A stretch of 64,000 nucleotides of DNA from Paracoccus methylarcula (GTDB lineage: Bacteria > Pseudomonadota > Alphaproteobacteria > Rhodobacterales > Rhodobacteraceae): the NCBI RefSeq assembly GCF_003007735.2, contig NZ_PXNQ02000003.1, forward strand, positions 310,001 to 374,000, read 5' to 3'. The translations under genes and the position numbers were made by a program. The notes below the pieces were generated by a model that was not told the DNA's origin, ran no database searches, and saw only the letters and a program-made list of their open reading frames with translations. Positions 8,857 through 17,403 of this stretch are shown here, one piece after another. Within the stretch, counting starts at the first letter, position 1; every line of letters starts with the position of its first letter.

Positions 8857-9798
8857 ATGACAGACAAGCAACCCGCCTCACAAGACGTGCTCACCCAAAG
8901 GCGTGCTCACCTCGCCACCATCAATGACGTCTTGTCTATTGTCAGCAAGCTGTCTTTCACTGGTGGCTTCCTTGCCGTCGTCTGGTACTGTTGCTTCGCC
9001 GAGGGTATCGGCTTTCCGATCAACAGTTTGTCGCAAGCTGTCAGCACTTTTGCGGTCGCTTTTGTCCTGGTGCTGCTGCTTGGCCTGCTGATTGGCGTCA
9101 GCTACCTAGTCATTCAGCCTGCTCTATTCCTTCGCGCCGGTTTCAAACGACATTCAAATGGCGAGCAGTTTTGGGCCGCAAGCGTGGATGCGTGGCTACT
9201 GCTTGTTATGGGTTCGTCCTTCGCCATCGTTCTGGCAATCCCAATCTCAATGGGTTGGAAAGCAATTGGCATTCCAAACTTGCTCCTTGGCGCAACAGCC
9301 GTCTGCGGCTCAGGCCTGCTCCTGCATCGCCTTACTGCACCCCGAGACACGTCTCTCCCACTCGATTTCATGCTGATTGCACCGGGGATCATACTTTCTT
9401 TGTTGCTGATGACTTTTGGAGGTCAGCTTATCCCCGCCGCGATGACCGCTCTCGGGATCCGCTCGAAGCCCGGTCAATTGGTTACCATTGCTTCAGATTC
9501 TCATGAGCGGGTTCAGGCGCTGGCCAAGGCCGAGGCGCTAACACTTGAGGCCGAGCAGATCGGTAAAGACCAGTGGCTCTACCCAAAAGCGACTGTGCTC
9601 TGGAGCGGACTTGGTGGGCCAGCCACGGTCAAGTTCACCGACGAACGCCACGATCTGCGCATTACCCTGCCAGAAGAAGACGTGCACGTCTCTTCTATTG
9701 AGACGCGCAGGCCGATGCGCGTAACGGTGCCTCCGGCGAAAGCCGCCGAAGCTACTCCGCAAGCGGTGCAAAGACCCCATGCTTCAATAAAACAATGA
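8857..9798 (+). CDS. Orphan multi-pass membrane protein
   Basis: I do not recognise this 313-residue protein. It has about five hydrophobic segments (roughly residues 30-48, 63-90, 112-135, 138-156 and 170-195), so it is an inner-membrane protein. A soluble C-terminal ~110 residues follows, ending in a proline/alanine-rich tail. The soluble part has a compact, beta-rich-looking stretch (KATVLWSGLGGPATVKFTDE). No catalytic motif is obvious. It stands alone between a resolvase remnant and an IS remnant and is likely island cargo. The start at 8857 follows a weak ribosome site (CAGGGATTCTCAGA). Confidence 0.6.
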   Translation: MTDKQPASQDVLTQRRAHLATINDVLSIVSKLSFTGGFLAVVWYCCFAEGIGFPINSLSQAVSTFAVAFVLVLLLGLLIGVSYLVIQPALFLRAGFKRHSNGEQFWAASVDAWLLLVMGSSFAIVLAIPISMGWKAIGIPNLLLGATAVCGSGLLLHRLTAPRDTSLPLDFMLIAPGIILSLLLMTFGGQLIPAAMTALGIRSKPGQLVTIASDSHERVQALAKAEALTLEAEQIGKDQWLYPKATVLWSGLGGPATVKFTDERHDLRITLPEEDVHVSSIETRRPMRVTVPPAKAAEATPQAVQRPHASIKQ

Positions 9799-9849
9799 CT
9801 TAGGGATACTGCTGCCACCTGATAATGGAGGTGGTGATGCTCGATGGAG

Positions 9850-10360
9850 CAGCCAAAGGCCTCCTCGATCCGCTTGCGCTGTTTCAAGGACAGGGCATAG
9901 CCCTTGTGCCGGGTGGTGCGGCGATCGATTGCTGAATAACGCGCCTTTCGTGCGACATGCGGTGTGACGCAGGCCTGACGCAGATCGGCGACGAACCCGG
10001 CGGCATCAAAGCCCTTGTCTCCCCCAAGTGTCAGTCGCCGGGTCGATCCCGGAGATTGGAGATGGATCATGTCGAGAGCGGCCCGACGCTCGGCTTCGGG
10101 TCAGGTCGCCCTCCACGACCAGACCATTTCGGTTCTCCATCAGTGCATGGCCCATGTAGCACAGCATCACCCCGGTGCCGGGGGATTTCTTGTAGAGCCG
10201 CGCATCCGGGTCGGTGGTCGAGGCATGGGTGGCGTTGGAACGCTTCTCGCCCCGGAAGTTGACTTCGGCATTGCGGCTCTGGTGATTGCTGCGGGGCATC
10301 GGGGCGGTCTCGGGTTCGTTCGGTTCGCCGCCCGCTTGTACGAATTTCGGCACTCGATCG
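9850..10360 (-). pseudogene. IS5-family transposase remnant
   Basis: Read on the minus strand, the segment has the family's NAEVNFRGEKRSNATHASTT, ARLYKKSPGTG, LCYMGHALMENRNGLVV, then after a frame change near 10075 LGGDKGFDAAGFVADLR, TPHVARKARYSAIDRRTTRH and RKRIEEAFG. Only the catalytic-to-C-terminal half is present: the beginning is missing, the frame is broken, and the end diverges after EEAFG. No intact terminal repeats were found. It is a dead IS fragment directly upstream of higBA. Confidence 0.8.
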
Positions 10361-10562
10361 CATGAAGATTCGACAGTTGATCCGGTCAACAAAGTTGGAA
10401 CCCAAACGGTAGCGAAGGCGAGAAGCGCGTAGACATCAAGTATAGCAGCGCTACTTGCCTTCGCGGTTATTGATCTTGCTGCTCAGAGCCGTGCTCAAGG
10501 TGAGTCCAAAGAGTCAGAGTCGATCGCGATGATAAGATCTTCCCGTTTTGGGAAATTCTGCA

Positions 10563-10604
10563 TTGACTTTGCCGCCGTCCTCCCCCATATTCCCAATTCG
10601 GGAA
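10563..10604 (+). promoter_or_regulatory. higBA promoter with overlapping operator
   Basis: TTGACT (10563-10568) and CATATT (10586-10591) are spaced by 17 bases, a good sigma-70 promoter. The palindrome TTCCC-AATTC-GGGAA (10590-10604) overlaps the -10 box and is the likely HigA operator. Confidence 0.65.
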
Positions 10605-10616
10605 CACGGAGGGCAG

Positions 10617-10919
10617 ATGCGGATCATTGCTCGCAGCAACATCACCAGGTTCGGCGCAAGGAACCCGATGGCGCGCGCTTCGCTGGAGCATTGGTATCGC
10701 ATTACTGCCGCATCTTCGTGGAATACGGCAGCCGAGGTGCAGGCGTCATTCACGAAAGCCAAGGTGCTGAACGCCGAGCGCGTTCGGTTCGAGATTAGCG
10801 GCGGTGATTTCCGCCTGATTTGTGCGTTCGACTTTCGTCGTCAGGTGGCCTTTGTGAAATTCATCGGCACGCATGCCGAGTATGATAAGATCGACGCGCT
10901 GACTGTGGCGCAATACTGA
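10617..10919 (+). CDS. higB: HigB-type toxin (mRNA interferase)
   Basis: This 100-residue protein belongs to the HigB toxin family, RelE-fold ribosome-dependent mRNA endonucleases. It shows the family's opening MRIIARSNITRFGARNP, a HWYRITAASSW segment, RVRFEISGGDFRLICAFDF and a conserved ending KFIGTHAEYDKIDA. The ATG at 10617 has GGAGGG upstream; an in-frame ATG at 10548 would add 23 unrelated residues and lie upstream of the promoter. It precedes the antitoxin gene, the usual higBA order, with a 13-base gap. Autorepression by HigA through the palindrome over the promoter is likely. Confidence 0.88.
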   Translation: MRIIARSNITRFGARNPMARASLEHWYRITAASSWNTAAEVQASFTKAKVLNAERVRFEISGGDFRLICAFDFRRQVAFVKFIGTHAEYDKIDALTVAQY

Positions 10920-10932
10920 GAGGAACGGAGCT

Positions 10933-11304
10933 ATGGATATTCGCCCCATCCGTACCGATGAGGACCACAAGAAGGCTCTTGAGCGCATTGATGCACTCTG
11001 GGGTGCCGAAACCGGCACACCGGAAGGTGACGAACTGGACCTGCTCTTTGACCTCGTGGAACACTATGAAGAACATCACTTCCCGATCGAGCCTGTGGAA
11101 CCTATCGAACTCCTGACGGCCCATATGGAAGCAACGGGCCGCACTCAGGCCGATCTGGCTGCCGTTATCGGCTCGCGGCCTCGCGCGTCTGAGATCCTCA
11201 ATAAACGGCGCGCTCTGACCGTAGACATGATCCACAAGATCAATGTTGCGTGGGCCATCCCCGCCGATTGTCTCGTGCGGCCCTATCATCTGGAACCGGC
11301 ATGA
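10933..11304 (+). CDS. higA: HigA-type antitoxin
   Basis: This 123-residue protein is the antitoxin partner of HigB. The first ~65 residues are acidic. A Cro/C1-type helix-turn-helix follows: MEATGRTQADLAAVIGSRPR, ASEILNKRRALTVDMIHKI and AWAIPADCLV. HigA neutralises HigB by binding it and represses the shared promoter. A good ribosome site (GAGAGGAACGGAGCT) precedes the ATG. The pair probably stabilises the island. Confidence 0.88.
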   Translation: MDIRPIRTDEDHKKALERIDALWGAETGTPEGDELDLLFDLVEHYEEHHFPIEPVEPIELLTAHMEATGRTQADLAAVIGSRPRASEILNKRRALTVDMIHKINVAWAIPADCLVRPYHLEPA

Positions 11305-11472
11305 CAGTGGTCACCAGCGTCTAGCAGGTCCGTATTCAACCTGTACCCTAAGTACGTTTTCGCCCCACCTTCATCTTCATTGGGTTGCATAGACTTACGT
11401 TGAACCATCATAAAGGAACGGTCGGCCCCTCCTGGGCTTGACGACATTGCGCAGAAATTGGGGTGGAGAAAA

Positions 11473-12300
11473 ATGTATACTGCCGAGATCAGCCGGACCA
11501 ATCCAACGGCATTCTTATTTGTCATCGACCAATCCGGCTCCATGGATGAAATTATGGAAACGGAGCAAACCAAGGCACGGTTTGTCGCTGATGTCCTGAA
11601 CAAAACGCTTTACCAACTCATCATTCGTTGCACTCGCGCGGAAGGGGTCAGAGACTATTTCGACGTTGGCGTTATCGCATATGGCGACTCAATCCGCTCG
11701 GGCTTTGCCGGTGCGCTTGCGGGCAAGATTCTGCATCCCCTTTCTGACGTCGAAGCCAATCCCTTGCGTATCGAAGAGCGGGTGAAGCGCGTCTCGGACG
11801 GAGCCGGCGGGCTGGTCGATCAGCCGACTAAATTTCCCGTGTGGTTCGATCCTACCAGTTCGGGCGGAACCCCTATGACCGCTGCCATGCGAACGGCGGC
11901 GGAGGCCATTGCTGAATGGTGTGATTCACATCAAAACTCCTATCCACCGACGATCATCCATGTCACCGATGGGGCTTCAACAGATGGCGACCCGTCCGAG
12001 ATTGTGACTGCACTCAAGCAGATGTCTACCAATGACGGCGAATGTCTGCTTTTTAATCTTCATATTTCCACCGCTGGTGGTCAGCCCTCCGTCTTTCCGT
12101 CATCCGAAAGCGGACTCGATGAACATGGGCGGCTTTTATTCCGGCTTTCGAGCGGATTTCCCGAGCATCTGGTGCAGGCGGCGCGGGAAAAGGAGTACGA
12201 CAGCGTGAGCAGCGAATCTCGCTTCTTCGGTTACAAAGCCGGTTATGAGGCCATAGTTGACTTCTTCGACATAGGCACCCGGGCCAGCAACCTCCGGTGA
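11473..12300 (+). CDS. von Willebrand A (TerY-like) protein of a vWA-PP2C-kinase triad
   Basis: This 275-residue cytoplasmic vWA-domain protein has a complete metal-ion site: DQSGS near residue 20 (DxSxS), a threonine in SSGGTPMTAAM and an aspartate in HVTDGAS. It covers the usual length of TerY-like proteins. It heads a tight three-gene unit (4-9 base gaps) with a PP2C phosphatase and a Ser/Thr kinase, the TerY-P triad described from comparative genomics and later counted among phage-defence loci. The vWA protein probably scaffolds or is modified by the other two. The ATG at 11473, with GGAGAA just upstream, is preferred to 11458. Confidence 0.85.
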   Translation: MYTAEISRTNPTAFLFVIDQSGSMDEIMETEQTKARFVADVLNKTLYQLIIRCTRAEGVRDYFDVGVIAYGDSIRSGFAGALAGKILHPLSDVEANPLRIEERVKRVSDGAGGLVDQPTKFPVWFDPTSSGGTPMTAAMRTAAEAIAEWCDSHQNSYPPTIIHVTDGASTDGDPSEIVTALKQMSTNDGECLLFNLHISTAGGQPSVFPSSESGLDEHGRLLFRLSSGFPEHLVQAAREKEYDSVSSESRFFGYKAGYEAIVDFFDIGTRASNLR

Positions 12301-12304
12301 TGTT

Positions 12305-12994
12305 ATGCGCCTTCTGAATCGTTGGACGGTCGGGAAGCAGTTAACCGAGCCCCACCTGAACGAAGATGCGGCTAAGGCCGATAGCCCAAAAGGCATTTTC
12401 GTTATCAGTGACGGAGCATCAGAATCGTTCGCATCACGTCGGTGGGCTCGCGTACTCGTTAAGCATTATGCCCGGCGTCCAGTCATAGATGCAGATTGGC
12501 TGACTCAGGCTATTGGCGAATATGCGGCCGTCTTCGACCGGGAGTCGATGTCCTGGAGCGCGCAGGCGGCTTATGATAGAGGGAGTTTCGCGACTCTCTT
12601 GGGCGTCCAGTTCGATCCTGACGGTGTGTTAATCTTGGGTGTGGGAGATTCTCTGGCCGTGCTAGACGATGGCGTGGAAATCCGCGCAACTTTTCCGTAT
12701 TGTGAACCAAGACAATTCAGAACCAATCCGCTATTGCTTTCAACGATCCCGGACCGCAATGCCGTGATCCTCGGGGCCGACAATTCGACACGCTGGAACG
12801 TGGAGGGGGTAGAGGCTCCCAAGATCTACTGCATGACCGACGCGATAGGCGCTTGGCTATTGTCCGCGCGCGTCGAGCGTATGAACCGCTTGCGGATGTT
12901 ACAGAATCGGAGAGAGTTCGTCGCCCTAGTTGAAACAGCCAGGGCCGACGGAACAATGCGGCGGGATGACACGACGTTACTCGTGATCGGCTAG
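12305..12994 (+). CDS. PP2C-family Ser/Thr phosphatase of the triad
   Basis: This 229-residue protein carries the PP2C motifs in order: NEDAA near residue 20, FVISDGASES near residue 33, GSFATLLG near residue 93, GVGDSLAVL near residue 109, MTDAIGAW near residue 175 and RDDTTLLVIG at the C-terminus. The metal-binding aspartates are therefore present, although the usual DGxGG reads DGASES. It is expected to reverse phosphorylation by the kinase encoded 9 bases downstream. It begins 4 bases after the vWA gene, so the three are co-transcribed. It is compact, without regulatory or membrane parts. Confidence 0.85.
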   Translation: MRLLNRWTVGKQLTEPHLNEDAAKADSPKGIFVISDGASESFASRRWARVLVKHYARRPVIDADWLTQAIGEYAAVFDRESMSWSAQAAYDRGSFATLLGVQFDPDGVLILGVGDSLAVLDDGVEIRATFPYCEPRQFRTNPLLLSTIPDRNAVILGADNSTRWNVEGVEAPKIYCMTDAIGAWLLSARVERMNRLRMLQNRREFVALVETARADGTMRRDDTTLLVIG

Positions 12995-13003
12995 GGGGTC
13001 ACC

Positions 13004-14638
13004 ATGTCTGCATATCCGACCATGGATCAATACAACGACGCGGTTCAGCACCCAAAAGTCGCGTTCAGTGATCCAGTTCTGCAGGTTGCCAAAATCGCGA
13101 CTAATGGGATGGGATTGCCGATTGCGTTGGGCGGGGGCTTTGCGCTCACCTACACGGCGACATCTCAGGGACGGAAATATGCAGTTCGATGTTTCCATAA
13201 GGAAGCGAAAGGCCTAGAAGCCCGATACGGTTATGTTGACAAGGGCCTCCGTGCAGCGGGGGAAACCTACTTCGTTGGTTTCGAGTATCAGCCCACCGGC
13301 GTATTGATAAACGGGAAGCGTTTCCCGATAGTCAAAATGGATTGGGTAGAGGGTGACACCCTCGGATCCTTCCTGGAAGATAACTACAGCAACAGGGACC
13401 GTATAGATAGGCTGCGCGTGCAGTTTGGAGACCTTGAGCGTTTCCTGCGATCCAAGGGGCTAGCCCACGGCGACCTTCAAAACGGCAATGTGCTGGTGAA
13501 GTCGGACCTGAAGCTAATCGACTACGACGGTATTTATGTTCCGAACATGCCCCTTGGGCAAGGTGCAGAGCTTGGACACAAGCATTTCCAACACCCAATG
13601 CGAGCGGCGTCCGGCTTTGGCCCCGAAATGGATCGGTTTTCGTTTATTGTGATCGATCTGAGTCTTCGGGCAATTTCCCAAGATCCTGAACTTTTTTCCA
13701 AGTATTCCAATGGAGAAAACATCGTCTTTACGGCAAACGACTTCTTTGATCCGAGAAGATCGGCTGCTTTTGCCGATTTGAAGGCAATTCCAGCCCTTGC
13801 CCGCGATGCGAGTAACTTCGCAAGTATCTGTGCAGCACCGTTGAAGGGCGTCCCTACTCTTGAAGAATTCCTCGCAGGGCGGAGCATCCCTGCCGCGCCG
13901 TTTATCATCCGCTCCCCTGCCGGACCTGAGTATTCCAAGCGATCGACGGCCTATATCGGTGCTTATGATGTGGTAGACGCCACAAGTTTTGCAGCCGTGT
14001 CCAAGCAGGTAGGCAACCGCATTGAGCTGGTTGGTCGGGTTAAAAAAGTGCTCACTGCAAAGACGAAATATGGAAAACCCTACTGCTTTCTCTTCTTCGA
14101 CAACTCCCGCCAGAGCGTTAAGCTGAATATCTGGAGTGAAGGGTTAGCGAAGTTGTCCCAAACCCCTTCACAGACGTGGGTCGGAGCATGGCTAAGCGTA
14201 CAGGGACTGGTCGATCCAGCATATACCGGAAAGCACGGAACATCGTTGTCGATCACGATCACAGCCAATAGTCAAGTTCGTAAAATCACCGAAACGGAGG
14301 CGCGTCACCGGCTTAGAGCCCCTGCCAGTTCAAGATCGCGCGGCAGAGACAACCGATCAATTCTGGATGATATTTCCTCACCATCCGCACCGCGCAGCAC
14401 TCTTGCAAGAGGCACGGCAGGTATAAGTAGAAGGCCAGCCCCAAATACTCTCGTCACCCCTATGAGTAAGAATCAAGGCCTGCTGAAGAAAATCGGCTCT
14501 GCACCCAGTACTTCACCGCGACACCAATCAATATCCACCCGTACTCCCGTTGGTAGCTCTCCGCCAGCAAAGGGTGGATTGCCCTGGTGGGTTTGGGCGA
14601 TAGGCGGAATTCTCTTGTTTCTCTGGCTTTCTGGATGA
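13004..14638 (+). CDS. Ser/Thr kinase-like protein with OB-fold-like domain and C-terminal membrane anchor
   Basis: This 544-residue protein has a kinase domain over roughly residues 40-300: a glycine loop (LGGGFALTY), YAVRCFHKE at the beta-3 position, catalytic loop HGDLQNGN and DYDG in place of DFG. The beta-3 lysine of typical kinases reads as arginine. Next comes an OB-fold-like domain (about residues 335-430, RIELVGRVKKVL ... LNIWSEGL ... GAWLSVQG), then a low-complexity Ser/Arg/Pro linker and one hydrophobic segment at the C-terminus (WWVWAIGGILLFLWLSG) that should tail-anchor it in the membrane. With the vWA and PP2C genes it forms the triad. Its substrate is unknown; the downstream nuclease is a candidate effector. 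Confidence 0.85.
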   Translation: MSAYPTMDQYNDAVQHPKVAFSDPVLQVAKIATNGMGLPIALGGGFALTYTATSQGRKYAVRCFHKEAKGLEARYGYVDKGLRAAGETYFVGFEYQPTGVLINGKRFPIVKMDWVEGDTLGSFLEDNYSNRDRIDRLRVQFGDLERFLRSKGLAHGDLQNGNVLVKSDLKLIDYDGIYVPNMPLGQGAELGHKHFQHPMRAASGFGPEMDRFSFIVIDLSLRAISQDPELFSKYSNGENIVFTANDFFDPRRSAAFADLKAIPALARDASNFASICAAPLKGVPTLEEFLAGRSIPAAPFIIRSPAGPEYSKRSTAYIGAYDVVDATSFAAVSKQVGNRIELVGRVKKVLTAKTKYGKPYCFLFFDNSRQSVKLNIWSEGLAKLSQTPSQTWVGAWLSVQGLVDPAYTGKHGTSLSITITANSQVRKITETEARHRLRAPASSRSRGRDNRSILDDISSPSAPRSTLARGTAGISRRPAPNTLVTPMSKNQGLLKKIGSAPSTSPRHQSISTRTPVGSSPPAKGGLPWWVWAIGGILLFLWLSG

Positions 14639-14697
14639 TGGTCGAAGCGATTTGCATCAGATGTATGGAGATTCATTCCGGAGGAGGATAGAAAATT

Positions 14698-15522
14698 ATG
14701 GCCGTCCACGAACGTTCTCCAAGCCACAAGGCAGACCTGAATGATCCTGAAGAGCTAGCGTTGCTTGATGCCGCTATTGTTGCTCTTAGGAGCGTCATTT
14801 TTTTTGAAGTCGAACCCGAAAGTCTTCTTCCCGATGTCAACGCTGCTCAGATCTTCCAGAACCTGTGCGCGATGCAGATCGAATATTGTCGCGCGATTCG
14901 CCAACTAACAATCGACGGTCACATTCTACCAGCGGCAGCACTGCTTCGTACTGTTTTGGAAGTAAGTACACGATTCGCATGGGCATCTATAAATTTTCCA
15001 CAGCGCAAGCACTATTATTTGGAACAGAAGAGGTTCGCCGGCATGGCCTCTATGATGAATGAACTCGCGTGGAATGGCGCTTACGAGAAACTATACGGTC
15101 CCCTTTGCGATTTCACTCATGCGAATTACGGCATCGCAGATTTGCAAAGAGAGAACGTTAGAGTAGACGCGCTTGATATAGAAGATTTAGACAGAGCGCT
15201 GGCGTTTATTCCGATATTTGATGAGGTGGGGAAGATTGATCATTTAAGTGCGGATATAGAGATGCCCCCCAATAAGCTGCTTTCACGGTTTGGACAAAAA
15301 TTATCTGTTCGAGCGTTTGACTTCGTTGTGACAATGCTTATACGCGGCGCCGGGGTATATGCGGACTCGAAACCGTGGTGGCATAATCGCCTCATGCACG
15401 AATGGGATCGGCTTGCTTCCAATTTTCATAAAGAGATGCCCATTCTTTGGTATTGGGAACGCCAGCGTCTCATAGTGCATCGAAAAGAAGGATGGTTCAA
15501 TTTTGACCCCGGCGCAGCTTAA
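14698..15522 (+). CDS. Uncharacterised helical protein (DUF5677-like)
   Basis: I cannot assign a function to this 274-residue protein. It is mostly helical, with AALLRTVLEVSTRFAWA near residue 80, a YGPLCDFTHANYG motif near residue 138 and a tryptophan-rich C-terminus. The 'LLRtlLE...W...yg.l.d.tH' pattern recalls DUF5677/AbiV-like families, some of which are linked to abortive infection; this is a weak resemblance. It starts 60 bases after the kinase gene on the same strand with a good ribosome site (GGAGGA), so it may belong to the same operon as the triad. Confidence 0.6.
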   Translation: MAVHERSPSHKADLNDPEELALLDAAIVALRSVIFFEVEPESLLPDVNAAQIFQNLCAMQIEYCRAIRQLTIDGHILPAAALLRTVLEVSTRFAWASINFPQRKHYYLEQKRFAGMASMMNELAWNGAYEKLYGPLCDFTHANYGIADLQRENVRVDALDIEDLDRALAFIPIFDEVGKIDHLSADIEMPPNKLLSRFGQKLSVRAFDFVVTMLIRGAGVYADSKPWWHNRLMHEWDRLASNFHKEMPILWYWERQRLIVHRKEGWFNFDPGAA

Positions 15523-15794
15523 GCGCGGTTTTCAGAAAAATCCGGGCAGGGACTACGGTAAATCTCGAAGCCAATTGAAGATTAGATTGGATTTTTTACG
15601 CGGTCGCTTCCCGCTCGGCCAACTTCAAGGCGCGGCAACCTTATCGAAACGAAAAACGTGGAACAGCAAGAGGCAATGGGTTTTCCTGATGGCTAGAAGT
15701 CTCGGCCCGCATGGGGCGTTTAGCCGATTTTACACGTGACAGCAGCGAATTAGCCTGCCAGAGTGCAAAGGGTCATGGCAAAAGCAATAATGTA
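15523..15794. other. Gap with no recognisable gene
   Basis: About 270 bases separate the DUF5677-like gene from the nuclease gene. I see no convincing frame, RNA or terminator. It may carry the nuclease promoter. Confidence 0.4.
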
Positions 15795-16910
15795 ATGTTC
15801 CGCGTTGATCGTCAGAAAAACCGTATGTCGCCGCTGCCCCGTGCCCGCTTTGCGGATTTACAACTTCGCGAGCGTCAACATCTGCAGGAATGGCTGGTGC
15901 ATCAGCCCGACGCGCTCGGTGAGCCGCTGCTGATCATCACCAAGGAGTTCGACCGTTTCGAGGAAACCAGCGAACGGCTGGACGTGCTTGCATTGGACCG
16001 CCATCGCAACCTGGTGGTGATCGAGAACAAGCTGGACGATTCCGGTCGTGACGTGACTTGGCAAGCACTGAAATACACGGCCTATGTCTCAACAATGAGC
16101 ACAGCGGAACTCGTTCAGGTACATCAGGACTATCTAACCCGCTATTGCAACGGCGGATCGGCTGCGGACAGTATTTGCGCGTTTCTGGGCGAGGATTCAG
16201 TGGATGATCTGATCCTAAACCCCGGCAACGGCCAACGTATTATATTTGTTGCCGCCAATTTTCGACCCGAGGTGACGGCGACAGTGCTGTGGCTGATCAA
16301 TCGCGGGATCGCTGTTCAGTGCTTTACCGTGTCCCCTTATCTGTTTGGAGAAGAGCTGTTCGTCGATGTGCAGCAGGTGCTGCCGCCACCAAACGCTGAA
16401 AGCTATATGGTAAAAGTGGCGTCGAAAGAAGTTGAGGAATCAGCAAGCAACGATGCCGGGCAGCGCCGATATGCCTTGCGGCGCGAGTTTTGGGCACTTC
16501 TGCTTGAACAGCTTCGACGGGATGGCGTGTCGATGTTCGATGGGGTGAATCCGTCCAAAGAGAACTGGATCACAGCCGGGTCGGGCGTTGGCAGCGCACC
16601 TTTCGGGATCGCGTTTACGCAGCGCGAGGCAAGGGTTGAGCTTGTCTTATGGAAAGCCGACAAGGCGGAAAACGTCCGGATTTTCGACGGCCTTGCCGCA
16701 CGAAAAGAGGAAATAGAGCGGGAGTTCGGCGGGCAGATGGAATGGCTCAATGATCCACAACTGCTGCAGTGTAAGATTCTTGTACGTCATCCTTTCGAAG
16801 GCTTCGATCGGGAAAGTTGGCCTCGGATGGCGGAATGGATGTCCTCGACTTTTGAACAGTTTGCGCGAACGTTGAAAGGCCCTCTCAATGAAATCGGCAA
16901 TAGATACTGA
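15795..16910 (+). CDS. PD-(D/E)XK nuclease-like protein with DUF4268-type C-terminus
   Basis: This 371-residue protein starts with a restriction-like core: ERLDVLALDRHRNLVVIENKLD near residues 55-75 supplies the D...ExK catalytic pattern, in the way of NucS-like and DUF4268-associated nucleases. The middle (IIFVAANFRPEVTATVLWL) resembles the family's second conserved strand. The C-terminal ~140 residues (RREFWALLLEQLRR ... KADKAENVRIFDGL) look like DUF4268. The ATG at 15795 was chosen because the conserved part begins soon after it; an upstream in-frame ATG at 15711 lies in sequence without similarity. It would act on DNA in the cytoplasm. Its place after the vWA-PP2C-kinase triad makes it a candidate effector, which is inference. 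Confidence 0.7.
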   Translation: MFRVDRQKNRMSPLPRARFADLQLRERQHLQEWLVHQPDALGEPLLIITKEFDRFEETSERLDVLALDRHRNLVVIENKLDDSGRDVTWQALKYTAYVSTMSTAELVQVHQDYLTRYCNGGSAADSICAFLGEDSVDDLILNPGNGQRIIFVAANFRPEVTATVLWLINRGIAVQCFTVSPYLFGEELFVDVQQVLPPPNAESYMVKVASKEVEESASNDAGQRRYALRREFWALLLEQLRRDGVSMFDGVNPSKENWITAGSGVGSAPFGIAFTQREARVELVLWKADKAENVRIFDGLAARKEEIEREFGGQMEWLNDPQLLQCKILVRHPFEGFDRESWPRMAEWMSSTFEQFARTLKGPLNEIGNRY

Positions 16911-16956
16911 GCGGTTTTCGCCGCATGTATCCTGAAACGAGGCCTTGGAGAGAAAC

Positions 16957-17403
16957 ATGCGTCACAGAATTAGTGCCGAAATCGTTCTGAAGGGCGTCCG
17001 CCTCGAGGATGCGCAGGAGCAGCTCGGTGATCCGAAGGATTTGGAGGAGGGCAATAATCACATCAGCTTAAACGTGGACAAACTTTATGCAGGGCACGAC
17101 ATAGCTGATGATTACGGCATTCGTAAATTTTGTGGATGGCTGTCGATGGGTATCGTCAGCGGCCCGGTCCCTACAAACGGTTTTGGTGACGCTAGCACGG
17201 TCGTTTATGTGACCGTCATGGCTGCAGAGGAGTTCCCGAAGGTGGAGGTCGCGGCAGAGTTGCGCAGGGCAATGCGCGATATCGCATGGTTTTTTCGAAA
17301 AGATGCCGTATTTCTCGTCAGTGACAGCGATCGCGATTTCACTGAATACGGCGTGTTTAGCTGCGCACCCGGCTCTGGCTCACGTTATGGCCCTGCACTG
17401 TAG
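16957..17403 (+). CDS. Small protein of unknown function
   Basis: I do not recognise this 148-residue soluble protein. It looks like an alpha/beta fold with hydrophobic strands (FCGWLSMGIVSG, STVVYVTVMAAEE) and one helix (EVAAELRRAMRDIAWFFRK). It has no signal peptide and no membrane segment. The ATG at 16957 has a ribosome site (TTGGAGAGA) 6 bases upstream and lies 46 bases after the nuclease gene, so the two may be co-transcribed. It is the last intact gene before the IS and prophage debris. Confidence 0.6.
   Translation: MRHRISAEIVLKGVRLEDAQEQLGDPKDLEEGNNHISLNVDKLYAGHDIADDYGIRKFCGWLSMGIVSGPVPTNGFGDASTVVYVTVMAAEEFPKVEVAAELRRAMRDIAWFFRKDAVFLVSDSDRDFTEYGVFSCAPGSGSRYGPAL

Noticed and set aside
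10548..10616. Longer higB start at 10548
   Set aside because: It would lie upstream of the promoter and operator, and the added residues do not match the family; 10617 has a strong ribosome site.
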